Of a stretch of 64,000 nucleotides of DNA, positions 8,678 through 16,835 are shown in pieces. The position numbers and the translations under genes are program-made. The DNA lies in assembly GCF_030269125.1 (NCBI RefSeq), contig NZ_BSSM01000008.1:124001-188000 (forward strand), read 5' to 3'. Source of the DNA: Streptomyces hygroscopicus subsp. hygroscopicus. Lineage in GTDB: Bacteria; Actinomycetota; Actinomycetes; Streptomycetales; Streptomycetaceae. The first letter of the stretch is position 1. Each line of letters starts with the position of its first letter. The notes below the pieces were generated by a model. It ran no database searches. It was not told the origin of the DNA and saw only the letters and a list, made by a program, of their open reading frames with translations.

Positions 8678-8868
8678 CCCTCCACCAGCCGGATCGCGGC
8701 GGCGGGGCACATCGCCATGGACTCCCGTACGTCCTCCTCGTGTTCGGGACCGGGGGTGGCGTCCAGCAGCCGCACGATGCCTTCGTCGTCCTGGTCGAAG
8801 ACCGCCGGCGCCGCCAGGACGCACTGCCCGGAGGCGACGCACCTGGGCTGGTCGACTTCCACACGCAT
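8674..8868 (-). CDS. Small [3Fe-4S]-type ferredoxin
   Basis: The 64-residue protein has cysteines at 10, 16 and 54 in the pattern C-x5-C...CP, which fits single-cluster [3Fe-4S] ferredoxins that serve actinobacterial P450s. A fourth ligand between the first two cysteines is missing, as expected for the three-iron form. The ATG at 8868 follows the ribosome-binding sequence GAGGAA. The stop overlaps the start of the reductase gene, so a 1:1 redox pair is implied. The upstream region carries five GTGGTNCGRAG-like repeats that could be regulatory. Confidence 0.93.
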   Translation of the reverse strand: MRVEVDQPRCVASGQCVLAAPAVFDQDDEGIVRLLDATPGPEHEEDVRESMAMCPAAAIRLVEG

Positions 8869-8892
8869 GGGTTCCTCGTTTCGTAGATGGCG

Positions 8893-8967
8893 GTGGTGCG
8901 AAGAGCGGGGTGGTTCGAAGTGCCGTGGTACGGAGAGTGCGGTGGTACGGAGTGCGGTGGTACGAAG
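8893..8967. repeat. Five phased 11-bp direct repeats upstream of ferredoxin
   Basis: The motif GTGGTNCGRAG occurs five times, starting at 8893, 8910, 8925, 8942 and 8957. The start-to-start distances alternate 17, 15, 17, 15 bases. On the strand of the ferredoxin gene the unit reads CTYCGNACCAC. The array ends 25 bases before the ferredoxin start codon, so it lies in its leader or promoter. It could be a multi-site operator or simple slippage-derived repetition. Confidence 0.75.
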
Positions 8968-8986
8968 ATCGGCTTGCTGTGAAGTG

Positions 8987-9187
8987 CTACCAGGCAACGG
9001 GTGGTTCATAAACGCCGTGCGCCAAGCCGTCGTTCTCGAACTCCGGTTGATCGACATCCGTGCCGTCGTCCGCGTGCGGAGGCGGGAGCGGAGGGTGCGA
9101 AGGTGTCCCGCCGCCCTTCCGCACGAGGTGCCGGACGAGGAAGCGGGCCGCGCTCTCGGCCTGGGTGCGCCCCCGGCACCTCCGCAC
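8987..9187 (-). CDS. Possible 66-residue hypothetical protein
   Basis: This short minus-strand frame has strongly G/C-rich third codon positions across most of its length, which is the main argument that it is or was coding. The product begins with an arginine-rich segment, contains ARFLVRHLVRKGGG near the N-terminus, a proline-rich stretch, an acidic stretch, and ends VYEPPVAW. I do not recognise a family. The GTG start chosen at 9187 has no clear ribosome-binding site, and the gene could be the tail of a larger one that lost its front. It precedes the ferredoxin gene on the same strand, 118 bases away. The repeat array lies between them. Confidence 0.3.
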   Translation of the reverse strand: MRRCRGRTQAESAARFLVRHLVRKGGGTPSHPPLPPPHADDGTDVDQPEFENDGLAHGVYEPPVAW

Positions 9188-9280
9188 ACCTGTGCGTGTC
9201 CCCGGGGTTACCGCCCGATAGCATCGGGCGGGCAGCCGGGGAGGGCCGAATCGATCAGGCCGGGACGGGGATACGCGCCA

Positions 9281-11080
9281 GTGGTGACGGTTGGGGCAGC
9301 TCGGTTGCGGGTGCCGGTGGGGGCGGACGCGGAACGCTGGGTCACGCGGGCGGGGTGCCGGCGTGTCCTCCTCGTCGTGCACAACGTGACGTCCGCGACC
9401 CGGTTGCTGGACGTGCTGCCGCTGTTCGACGGCGATGTGCGGCTTCAGTTGTTCGCCACGTGCACGGGGTCGTCGCCGTTCCTCGCGGGCGTGGTCGAAC
9501 TCCTCACGGGCATGGGGCTGCCCGTCCTGCCGTGGGAACAGGCCAAGGAGACGACGTTCGACCTCGCCGTCTCGGCGAGCTACGGCGGAGAACTGGACGA
9601 GATCCGCGCGGAGTTGGTCGTCCTGTCCCACGGAATGGGCTACAACAAGCGGCTCGCCACCCCCGGCGATCCCGAACGCCGGTCGTCCGCACCGGTCTTC
9701 GGGCTCTCCCCCGACTGGCTGCTCCACGACGGCCGTCCGCTCGCCGCGGCCACCGTGCTGTCGCACCCCGAACAGCTGGAGCGGCTGCGCGCCGCCTGCC
9801 CGCAGGCCGCGCCCACCGCCGTACTGGCCGGGGACCCCTGCTACGACCGGCTCATCGGCGCGCTCGCGCAGCGTGAGCTCTTCCGGCGCTCCCTCGGGGT
9901 GGCACCGGGTCAGAAGCTGGTCGTCCTCAGCTCGACCTGGTCGTCGCGGTCGCTGTTCGGCGCCATGGACGCGGCCGAGGAGGACGGCGCGGACGATCTG
10001 CTGCCCTGGCTGCTGTCCCGCCTGTCCACGGAGCTGCCTGCCGACGAGTACCGCTCTGTCGCCGTGCTGCACCCGAACATCTGGTACGGACACGGCCCGG
10101 GGCAGGTCAGGGCCTGGCTGGACCACGCCCGGCGGGCCGGTCTGGCCGCCGTGCCGCCGCTCGACTGGTGGCGGCAGGCCCTGATCGCGGCGGACTGCGT
10201 GCTCGGGGACCACTCCAGCGTCACCTACTACGCGGCGGCCATCGGCGTCCCCGTGCTCCTCGGGGCGTTCCCGCAGGACGCGCTCGACCCGCACTCCCCG
10301 GTGGCCGCGCTCGGGCGTACGGCACCCCGTCTCGTCCGGCGGGGCAGCCTGCGCGCGCAGATCGACGCGGCGATCGCCACCCACGAGCCGGGCCGCTACG
10401 CGCGCTTCGCCGAGCAGGCCAGCTCCTCCCCGGGCGAGTCGGCCGGGCTGCTGCGCCGGCTCTTCTACGGGCTCATGGACCTGCCGGAGCCCGAGGGCCA
10501 CGCCGCGCTCCTCGATCCGCTGCCGCTGCCGCCCCACCAACCGGCCCGTCGTACCGCGCCGGTCCGGGTCTTCGCGGAGGTCGCCGACGGGCGGACGCCG
10601 GAGGTCGCGGTCGTACGGCACCCCGTGTCCGGCGACGCCCCCGATCCGGCGGAGGGACTGGCGGCGCGGGCCGAACTCGCGCACACGGCGGTGGACGAGG
10701 AGACCCGGGAGACGGGCAGGCTGCGCGTCGCGGACGTCGTCCTGCGGCAGGCGCCCGCGGACGATCCCCGGCTCGGGCCGCCCGCCGCGTGGACCGCGGA
10801 GGCGCTGGCGCGCTACCCGTACTGCGCGCTGGTGGCCTACGCCGACGGGCCGGACCGTTGTGTCGTACGCACCCGGCAGGGCGATCTGCTGCGACTGTCC
10901 GCGGCCCCCGGACCGGACGGGCGGCCGGACCTGTGCGATCCGGCCGCGTACGCCTCCGCGCTCCACGCCTGGGTCGCGAGCGGGCGGAAGCTCTCCGAGG
11001 CCGTTCCGCGACTCGTGGTACGCACCGGTGCGGTGACGCGCCGGGTGACGGTCGAACGGCTGTCACCGCCCCCGGCCTAG
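9281..11080 (+). CDS. TagF-like (CDP-glycerol glycerophosphotransferase-like) protein
   Basis: The product of about 599 residues has the two-domain GT-B-like look of the polyglycerol/polyribitol phosphate transferase family. The segment DCVLGDHSSVTYYAAAIGVPVLL near residues 300-325 resembles the conserved C-terminal nucleotide-binding end of that family (a stretch I describe by its DHSSVTYY core). It also has VLSSTWSSRSLFG near residue 220, resembling the first conserved block. No membrane segment is visible. The last 200 residues are not recognisable. GTG at 9281 or the adjacent GTG at 9284 is the best start; the ribosome-binding site is weak. It stands alone and runs into the convergent NB-ARC gene, three bases away. 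A real glycerophosphotransferase activity is uncertain; a related hypothetical family is common in Streptomyces. Confidence 0.7.
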   Translation: MVTVGAARLRVPVGADAERWVTRAGCRRVLLVVHNVTSATRLLDVLPLFDGDVRLQLFATCTGSSPFLAGVVELLTGMGLPVLPWEQAKETTFDLAVSASYGGELDEIRAELVVLSHGMGYNKRLATPGDPERRSSAPVFGLSPDWLLHDGRPLAAATVLSHPEQLERLRAACPQAAPTAVLAGDPCYDRLIGALAQRELFRRSLGVAPGQKLVVLSSTWSSRSLFGAMDAAEEDGADDLLPWLLSRLSTELPADEYRSVAVLHPNIWYGHGPGQVRAWLDHARRAGLAAVPPLDWWRQALIAADCVLGDHSSVTYYAAAIGVPVLLGAFPQDALDPHSPVAALGRTAPRLVRRGSLRAQIDAAIATHEPGRYARFAEQASSSPGESAGLLRRLFYGLMDLPEPEGHAALLDPLPLPPHQPARRTAPVRVFAEVADGRTPEVAVVRHPVSGDAPDPAEGLAARAELAHTAVDEETRETGRLRVADVVLRQAPADDPRLGPPAAWTAEALARYPYCALVAYADGPDRCVVRTRQGDLLRLSAAPGPDGRPDLCDPAAYASALHAWVASGRKLSEAVPRLVVRTGAVTRRVTVERLSPPPA

Positions 11081-11083
11081 CGC

Positions 11084-13474
11084 TCAGACCTCCAGCGCGG
11101 CGAGGCGCGCCCGGACCCGTTCCGCGCCGACGGTGTTCCCCTGCTCCTCGTAGCACGCGGCGGCGGCCCGCAGATCCTCGGCGGCCCGCGCCGGGTGGCC
11201 CGAGCGGTCGTGGCACTCGGCGCGCTGCTCCAGCACGTCGGCGAGCTGGAGCAGCGCGCCCTCCGCCGTCATGATCTCGACGGCCTTGTCCAGGCAGACA
11301 AGGGCGAGTTCGGCGTCGCCCGCGCTGAGGTGGGCCTCGCCCAGGCTCATGTAGACGCGGCCCTCGTTGTAGGTGTCGGAGCCGTCGGGCAGGGTGCGGA
11401 AGCGGACCAGTGCGTCGTTCAACCGCTCGTAGGCGGCGGGGAATCGTCCCTCGCGGGCCAGGACTCGGCCGATGTGGTGCGCCAGGAGTGCGGTGGCGCG
11501 GGGCACGTCCCGCCATCCCTCGTCGCCCTCGCGGATGCGGCCGAGGATCCGCTGGGCCTCCTCGAAACCGTGCCGCGCCTCGTCGTGGCGCCACAGCTTG
11601 AGGCGGAGCAGCCCGAGGGCCTCCAGGGCGGACGCCTGGCCGCGCCGATGACCGCAGGCCTCGTCCGCCGCGGCGGCCTGCTCCAGGGCCTCCTCCGCCT
11701 TGTCGGCTTCGCCGACTCCCATGTAGGCGAAGGCGAGTTGGACCAGCATGCGGCCGACCGCGCGCCGGTCGCCGAACTCCTCGGCGCCGCGGCGGGCGGC
11801 CGCGACACCGCGCAGATGCGTGTCGATCCACTGGGCGTGGAAGCCGAGCCGCAAGTGCAGACTCCACATCGCCTCGCACAGCTGCCAGACGAGGTCGTCG
11901 AAGCCGTGGTGGTCGGCCGCGTGGATGACGGCGGCGATGTTCTCCCGTTCGGCGCGCAGCTCCGCCAGGGCCCTTGCACCGTCGCCCGGTTCGGGATCGG
12001 CCGGCGGGGCGAGGCGGTCGTAGACGGGGCCGAGGTGCCAGCGCTGCCCGATCACCCGCAGGTCCGCGGCCGCCGCGAACCGCAGATACGCGACCGCCAC
12101 CCGGCGGACCGCGTCACGCATCCGGCGTTCCCCGTCCTCGGCGACCGCCAGCTCGCGGGCGTGGGCGCGGGCGAGGTCGTGGAAGCGGTAGCGCTCCTCC
12201 GCGACCTCCTCCAGCAGATGGACGCGGGCCAGCTGCTCCAGCATGTCCCGGGCCTCGGCCTCCTCGACACCTGCCGCGTGCCTGGCGCACAGGACGTTCA
12301 CGGTGGGCCAGGCCCATACCGCGAGCGCGCGGTAGAAGGCGGCGCACTCGGGGGAGAGTTCGCCGTACGACACGTCGTGCGCGAGCCGGACGGGGTCGTG
12401 CGGGCCGATGCCCGCCATGGCTGCTCCCGTCCGCCCCGCGTCGTGGACCCGCTCGGAGAGTCCGCGCGCCACGCGGTCCCAGGAGAGGTGTTCGCGGACG
12501 GCGAGCCCGGCGCCGGTGGTGCACACCGCGAGCGGGATGCCGCCGGTGCCCTCCGCGACGGCCCGTACGACCTCCTCCGGAGCGGCCGACCGCGTGCGCC
12601 CCGCGACGCGCCGCAGCAGCAGGACGGAGTCCGCTGTCGACAGCGGCCGCAGGGTGAAGGGGTGCGCCCCGTGCTCGGCCACGACCCGGCCGAGCCGGTG
12701 CCGGCTGGTCACCAGGACGAGGCAGCCGGGCGATGCGGGCAGCAGGGGGAGGACCTGGGCGTCGTCCAGTGCGTTGTCGAGGACGACGATCATGCGCCGG
12801 CCGGCCGTGCAGTCCCGGAAGAGGTCCCGCTGGCGTGCTTCGTCGCCGGGGATGGTGCCGGTCCCCAGGCCCTCCAGGAGGCGGACGAGGGCCTCGGAGG
12901 GGGTGAGGGCGGTCCCCGCGGAAGCGCCGGCGAGATCGACGAACAGCTCCCCGTCGGGGAAGCGCTCGCTCAGCTCGTGTGCGCACCGTACGACGGTCGC
13001 GGTCTTGCCGATACCGCCCGGCCCGGTGACGGTGGCGACGACCGGCGCGCCCGGCGACCGGTCGGCGTCGTCCAGGAGGTCCTCGATCCAGGCGAGTACG
13101 TCCTCCCGGTCGGTGAACGCCGCCGTCGCGGGCGGCAGCATCCGCGGGCGGGACTCCGCGGGCGCCACGGCCGCCACCACGCGCGGCGCCAGCCAGGAAG
13201 CCTCCCGCGCCCACTCCCGCACCTCGCGGGCGAACTCCGGTGAAGTGCGGGCGAGTTCGACCAGTTGTAAGGCGGCGGCCCGGCGTTCCCGCTCGGTGCG
13301 GGGCAGGACGAGCACCTGCTGACCGGACGGCGTGCCCGGCTCGGTCCCCGCCCGGCTGAGCAGTCCGTGCAGTCGCTCCGAGACCCGCCTGCCCATCTCG
13401 CCGCCCGCACCGGACAGGGCGCCCGAGGCGACCGTGCCGACAGCCGAGAACACCAAGTCCGTCAACGGTTCCAC
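11084..13474 (-). CDS. NB-ARC/TPR STAND ATPase
   Basis: The 796-residue protein is a STAND-class ATPase, a type of molecular switch. The N-terminal 130 residues include a Gly/Ala-rich helix (FSAVGTVASGALSGAGGEMG) and no DNA-binding or TIR domain. The nucleotide-binding part has the P-loop GPGGIGKT near residue 155, the Walker B segment RMIVVLDNAL near 240, and the GIPLAV block near 345. The HDLARAHAREL winged-helix end is near 480. The C-terminal 300 residues are tetratricopeptide repeats. GTG at 13474 is preceded by GGGGGAG; a longer frame to 13807 lacks support. Relatives without a SARP domain have roles that are mostly unknown; signalling, regulation and phage defence are all possible. It is monocistronic and convergent with the previous gene. 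Confidence 0.85.
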   Translation of the reverse strand: MEPLTDLVFSAVGTVASGALSGAGGEMGRRVSERLHGLLSRAGTEPGTPSGQQVLVLPRTERERRAAALQLVELARTSPEFAREVREWAREASWLAPRVVAAVAPAESRPRMLPPATAAFTDREDVLAWIEDLLDDADRSPGAPVVATVTGPGGIGKTATVVRCAHELSERFPDGELFVDLAGASAGTALTPSEALVRLLEGLGTGTIPGDEARQRDLFRDCTAGRRMIVVLDNALDDAQVLPLLPASPGCLVLVTSRHRLGRVVAEHGAHPFTLRPLSTADSVLLLRRVAGRTRSAAPEEVVRAVAEGTGGIPLAVCTTGAGLAVREHLSWDRVARGLSERVHDAGRTGAAMAGIGPHDPVRLAHDVSYGELSPECAAFYRALAVWAWPTVNVLCARHAAGVEEAEARDMLEQLARVHLLEEVAEERYRFHDLARAHARELAVAEDGERRMRDAVRRVAVAYLRFAAAADLRVIGQRWHLGPVYDRLAPPADPEPGDGARALAELRAERENIAAVIHAADHHGFDDLVWQLCEAMWSLHLRLGFHAQWIDTHLRGVAAARRGAEEFGDRRAVGRMLVQLAFAYMGVGEADKAEEALEQAAAADEACGHRRGQASALEALGLLRLKLWRHDEARHGFEEAQRILGRIREGDEGWRDVPRATALLAHHIGRVLAREGRFPAAYERLNDALVRFRTLPDGSDTYNEGRVYMSLGEAHLSAGDAELALVCLDKAVEIMTAEGALLQLADVLEQRAECHDRSGHPARAAEDLRAAAACYEEQGNTVGAERVRARLAALEV

Positions 13475-13789
13475 CCAGCACTCCCCCGACTCGCCATGAC
13501 GGCCATCGTATCGACAAAGGGGCGAAAGCAGGGGGCGGACGAGGGCCTTGAGCGGAGCGGTGGTCATCGGTCGAACCGGGCCCCGGTGCCGGTACGCCGC
13601 CGTCCGGTCGGGCCGGGGCACGCCGGTCGGGCACCCCGTGGACACACTCCCCGCAGAGGTGCCGACCGGTCGCGGGCGGAGGGCCGAGGAGCCCGGTCGC
13701 CGGTTCCGTTCCGGGGCGATGGTGGAGGTGCCGGGGCCTTCTCGGCGGGTGGTGGACGCGATGACGTTCCGGGACGGCGGCGGTGGCCG
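13475..13789. other. Intergenic, nothing recognised
   Basis: Between the NB-ARC start and the SHOCT remnant there is about 315 bases with no supported gene, hairpin or RNA. The NB-ARC promoter should lie here on the minus strand, but no clear boxes were found. Confidence 0.4.
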
Positions 13790-14035
13790 GCGCTGGACGG
13801 CCTCCATGCCCCTCGCTGGACGGCCCTCACGTCCCTCGTGCGGATCGCGCTGCTCGGACTGCTCGGGTGGGGGCGGTGGTCCGGCTCACGCGGCCCCGCG
13901 GCGGCCGGGGCCGCCGGGCGGGAGCCCGGAGGAGATCCTCGCCCGGCGCTTCGCCTCCGGCGAGATCGACGAGGCGGCGTACCCCGAGGCGGGTGGACTC
14001 CCGACGGCGCACCGGACAAGGAACCGGTGGCCGGT
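13790..14035 (+). pseudogene. Frameshifted remnant of a short membrane-anchored SHOCT protein
   Basis: In one plus frame (codon starts congruent with 13790) there is a hydrophobic helix, LTSLVRIALLGLLGW. In the next frame (from about 13911) the sequence SPEEILARRFASGEIDEAAY is a clear SHOCT motif, which usually forms the C-terminus of small proteins with an N-terminal membrane helix. The two parts lie in the right order and distance but in different frames, and the SHOCT helix is followed by unrelated residues, so at least one indel has broken the gene. No intact start with a ribosome-binding site is visible. Assignment as a pseudogene is inference; a sequencing error could give the same picture. 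Confidence 0.4.
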
Positions 14036-14067
14036 GATCCCTTCGCCGGACCCGTCCGCAGGCCCCT

Positions 14068-15240
14068 TCACTGCCCTCCGGTGCGCGGCCGCAGGGCGGC
14101 GAACGCGCCGAGGGCGCCCAGGGCGATCAGCGCCGCGAGGGCGCCGAAGCCGTAGGTGAGGGTGGCCAGGGAGGCGGTCGCGGCCACGAGGAGGGGTCCG
14201 CCCGCGTCGCCGAGTTCGCGGCCGAGTTCGGCGGTTCCCATGGTCTGGCCGAGGCGTTCGGCGGGCGTGCTCGCGGCCAGGGCGGCGAAGCCGAGCGGGG
14301 TGATCAGGCCGGTGCCCGTGCCGGTGAGGGCGGCGCCGAGGAGGATGCCGGTCAGGCCGGGCAGCATCGCGCAGGCCAGGCCCGCCGCGGTGACCGCGAG
14401 GCCGACGGCCAGGCCGCCGCGGGGCTCGATCCGGCCGGCGTCCAGCGCGCGTCCGGCCCGGGGCTGGACCACGGCCGCGCAGCACGCCAGCACCGACACC
14501 GCCGCGCCGGTCGCCACCGTGCCGAGCCCGTCGGCGCGGCCGGACACCGGCAGGAAGCCCACCCCGGCCGACAGCGCCGCGGTCGCCGCCGCGAGCGCCG
14601 CCGTCGGGGCGAGGAACGCCGGGTCGGCCAGTCGCCGGGCGAGGTCCAGCACCGTCTGCCGCGCCTTGGGCAGCGGGGGTACGACGGGCACGGCGAGCGC
14701 GGCCCAGGCGGCGACCGCGCCGCCGAGCACCGCGAGGACGGCGAAGAGCAGCCGCAGGCTGCCGACCCACACCACGACTCCGCCGAGCAGGGGGCCGAGC
14801 GCGTAGCCGAGGGACTTGTGGAAGCCGTAACTCCCGAACGCCCGTCCCCGTCCCGCCGCCGGGTTGAGCCGGGCGACCAGCGCGGACGCGGACGGTGAGA
14901 AGGCGGAGGCCGCGGCGCCCTGGCCGAGGCGCGCGGCCCACAGCCAGCCGGGGCTGTTCGCGCCGGCGTACAGCGCGGACGCGGCGGCGAAGGCAGCGAG
15001 CCCGCCGAGCAGCACCGGGCGGGCGCCGACGCGGTCGGCGAGGGTGCCGAAGACCGGCTTGAGGACGACCTCGGCGCCGTCGTACAGCGCGAGCAGCCCG
15101 CCCAGCACGAGCAGGGAGGTGACCGCGCCCTTCGTGTGGCCGCCGAGGTTGGCGGCGATTCCGTGTGCCCCGAAGGCGGTGGTGAATCCCGCGGCGTACA
15201 GGGGCCACATCTGCCGGGGCGGGGCCGGGGGCGCGGTCAT
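14068..15240 (-). CDS. MFS transporter
   Basis: The 390-residue protein is a major facilitator superfamily permease with about 12 hydrophobic segments. The loop motif KPVFGTLADRVGARPVLL near residue 60 matches the signature between helices 2 and 3. A second half begins after a central loop near residue 200 that contains the polar stretch PKARQTVLDLARR. It is likely an exporter of drug-like molecules or a sugar permease; the substrate cannot be told. ATG at 15240 was chosen because the upstream frame is arginine-rich and lacks hydrophobic character. It is followed on its strand only by the broken SHOCT region. Confidence 0.9.
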   Translation of the reverse strand: MTAPPAPPRQMWPLYAAGFTTAFGAHGIAANLGGHTKGAVTSLLVLGGLLALYDGAEVVLKPVFGTLADRVGARPVLLGGLAAFAAASALYAGANSPGWLWAARLGQGAAASAFSPSASALVARLNPAAGRGRAFGSYGFHKSLGYALGPLLGGVVVWVGSLRLLFAVLAVLGGAVAAWAALAVPVVPPLPKARQTVLDLARRLADPAFLAPTAALAAATAALSAGVGFLPVSGRADGLGTVATGAAVSVLACCAAVVQPRAGRALDAGRIEPRGGLAVGLAVTAAGLACAMLPGLTGILLGAALTGTGTGLITPLGFAALAASTPAERLGQTMGTAELGRELGDAGGPLLVAATASLATLTYGFGALAALIALGALGAFAALRPRTGGQ

Positions 15241-15461
15241 GGCTGCCCCGCGTACGGGTTGCGGGGGTGCCCGCACGCGTACCGGCGACGGTACCGGTCC
15301 CTGCGTTCCACGCTCGACACAGGGCGAACGTAGCAGGCGGTGGCGCGCGCTGACGCGCGGAGCGGCGGCGCACCGGGCGCGGTGGGCCCCCACCGGAGTC
15401 GCTCAAGCACCCCGGCCCGGCCGGAACGGCCCCCGCCCACCCGTCCGGTGCCCGCTCACGC

Positions 15462-15491
15462 GCCGCCGCCCGAGCCCTCGGGCGCGGCGGC
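15462..15491 (-). terminator. Hairpin after the 111-residue lipoprotein gene
   Basis: A GC-rich stem (GCCGCCGCCCGAG at 15462-15474 with CTCGGGCGCGGCGGC at 15477-15491, one bulge, two-base loop) lies just downstream of the minus-strand stop at 15500. There is no T-run, as is usual in Streptomyces. Confidence 0.5.
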
Positions 15492-15499
15492 CCGCGCCG

Positions 15500-15835
15500 T
15501 CACTCCGGCGCGAACGAGAAGCTGTTCCACAGACCCGTCGCCCTGACCGCCTGGTCCGTCGCGCCGATGTCCAGGAAGGCGTAGGAGCCGCCCGGGGGCA
15601 CGGTGCAGTCGGGGGTCGTGTAGAGGCGGAGGCTGCTCTGGGTCTGGTTGGTGACCTGGGTGATGCCCTCGGGGAAGCGGTGGCAGCCCTTGACCGAGGG
15701 GTTGGTGAGGTTCTGCACGATCCGTCCGTTGTGGCGGGCCACGATCTGACCGGACGCCTGGTCCTGGCAGGCGGTGAGCGCGATGCCGAGCAACGCGGAA
15801 CCGGTGAGCGCGGCCAGTGACCGTGAAGCGCGCAT
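15500..15835 (-). CDS. Putative lipoprotein, DUF4232-like
   Basis: The 111-residue protein has an N-terminal lipoprotein signal with the lipobox LTAC at residues 20-23, so it should be anchored outside the membrane after cleavage. The mature part contains two cysteines (in VKGCHRF and TPDCTVP) that could form a disulfide, and a beta-rich pattern ending FSFAPE. The general look is that of small secreted DUF4232-like proteins, but this is a weak resemblance. ATG at 15835 has AGGAGG seven bases upstream. A hairpin follows the stop. Function unknown. Confidence 0.75.
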   Translation of the reverse strand: MRASRSLAALTGSALLGIALTACQDQASGQIVARHNGRIVQNLTNPSVKGCHRFPEGITQVTNQTQSSLRLYTTPDCTVPPGGSYAFLDIGATDQAVRATGLWNSFSFAPE

Positions 15836-16072
15836 CGGGCCTCCTGTACCAAGACGGGTGCTGCCGGGGGAACTGGTCCCCCACCACTATCCGTCAGAGT
15901 GCGCCGTACCGCCCGGTGAAGGCACCCACAGCGGGTACATCGCCTGTTCAGCGGCGCCTCCGGGGCCTTTCGGGTGCCCGCGCGGCCCGGGTGTCGCATC
16001 CGGTGTGCGGGGCGCCGCCGCCCACCCTTCACTGAGGGGAACGAATCGGGCCCCAGAGCACGGGAGTCACAC

Positions 16073-16564
16073 ATGGCAGGGCACTGGAGACGGGTGGCGG
16101 CGGGCACGGCAGCGGCGCTGACCCTGGTGACGGCGGCCGGTTGCGGCAGCGGCGGGCAGAACTCCCCCAGCCCCGCCGAACAGGCGGCCTCGGCCGCCTC
16201 CGCCGCCGCCTCGCTCGCCTCCCGCGGCGGGGACGCGCTCGCCTCCGCCTCGGCCGAGGCCGGCCGCAGACTCGCCGAGGCCAGGGGCGGGCTGTCCGCC
16301 AAGGACCAGGTGAGCCTCGGCGCGGTCGGCTTCGACCGCGACGGCAGGGCCACCACCACGGTGACCGCCCGCAACACCGCGTCCTCCGCCAAGTCCTTCG
16401 CCGTCCAGGTCAACTTCACGGACGGCGGCGGCAATCTGCTGGACGTCGTCGTGCTGACGGTCGGGAACGTGGCCGCGCACTCCTCCGGCCACGGCACCGC
16501 GCGCAGCAACCGCAGGCTGCACGGCGAGGTGCGGGCGGCCGTCGGCACGGCCCTGCGCTACTGA
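16073..16564 (+). CDS. Putative lipoprotein with beta-sandwich (FxLYD-like) domain
   Basis: The 163-residue protein starts with a lipoprotein signal ending in the lipobox AAGC at about residues 21-24, followed by a Ser/Ala-rich linker with helical periodicity (residues 30-75) and a beta-sandwich-like domain (VSLGAVGFDRDGRATTTVTARN onward, described by its start) that resembles FxLYD or DUF-type cell-surface domains. It should be anchored on the outer face of the membrane. ATG at 16073 follows GGGAG six bases upstream; an in-frame ATG 99 bases earlier would put 33 charged residues ahead of the signal peptide. It lies just before the nonribosomal cluster, on the same strand, but 271 bases apart, so it is probably separate. 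Confidence 0.75.
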   Translation: MAGHWRRVAAGTAAALTLVTAAGCGSGGQNSPSPAEQAASAASAAASLASRGGDALASASAEAGRRLAEARGGLSAKDQVSLGAVGFDRDGRATTTVTARNTASSAKSFAVQVNFTDGGGNLLDVVVLTVGNVAAHSSGHGTARSNRRLHGEVRAAVGTALRY

Positions 16565-16813
16565 CCCGCCGATCCGCGCTCCCGCGCCCCCCGCCCGAAA
16601 CCACCGCCACGAACTCCGCCTGAACCTTGCACTGCCGCACGAGTGAACCGCCATTCGGGTGATCCGTATCGCTCCCCAGCCCCGCACTGCCAAGGATCAC
16701 GGCTCTGGACGGCATTTCCGGCGAGTCGGGCGATTGGTTCGAAATGACAGGCTTACGGTGCCCTGTCCACACTGAACTGGCGGTTCGTGATCAGAAATGT
16801 TCATCAACGATCC

Positions 16814-16823
16814 AGAACGTTCT
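16814..16823. promoter_or_regulatory. Ten-base palindrome next to ribosome-binding site
   Basis: AGAACGTTCT is a perfect palindrome that ends two bases before the GAGGAG ribosome-binding site of the synthetase gene at 16836. It could be half of an operator or chance. The leader 16565-16835 otherwise shows no clear promoter; its base composition is slightly richer in A and T than the genes. Confidence 0.25.
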
Positions 16824-16835
16824 CGAGGAGATGGA

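Noticed and set aside
8893..8967. Direct repeats considered as a CRISPR array
   Set aside because: The units are only 11 bases with 4-6 base spacers; no cas genes are present.
8987..9010. A YEPPVAW peptide end resembling the YEPP leader motif of actinobacterial lasso peptides
   Set aside because: A stop codon follows at once, no threonine-containing leader end or core follows, and no lasso processing genes are near.
16814..16823. AGAACGTTCT palindrome read as a LexA box
   Set aside because: The Streptomyces LexA site needs CGAAC-N4-GTTCG; the central spacing here is absent. Kept only as a low-confidence palindrome.
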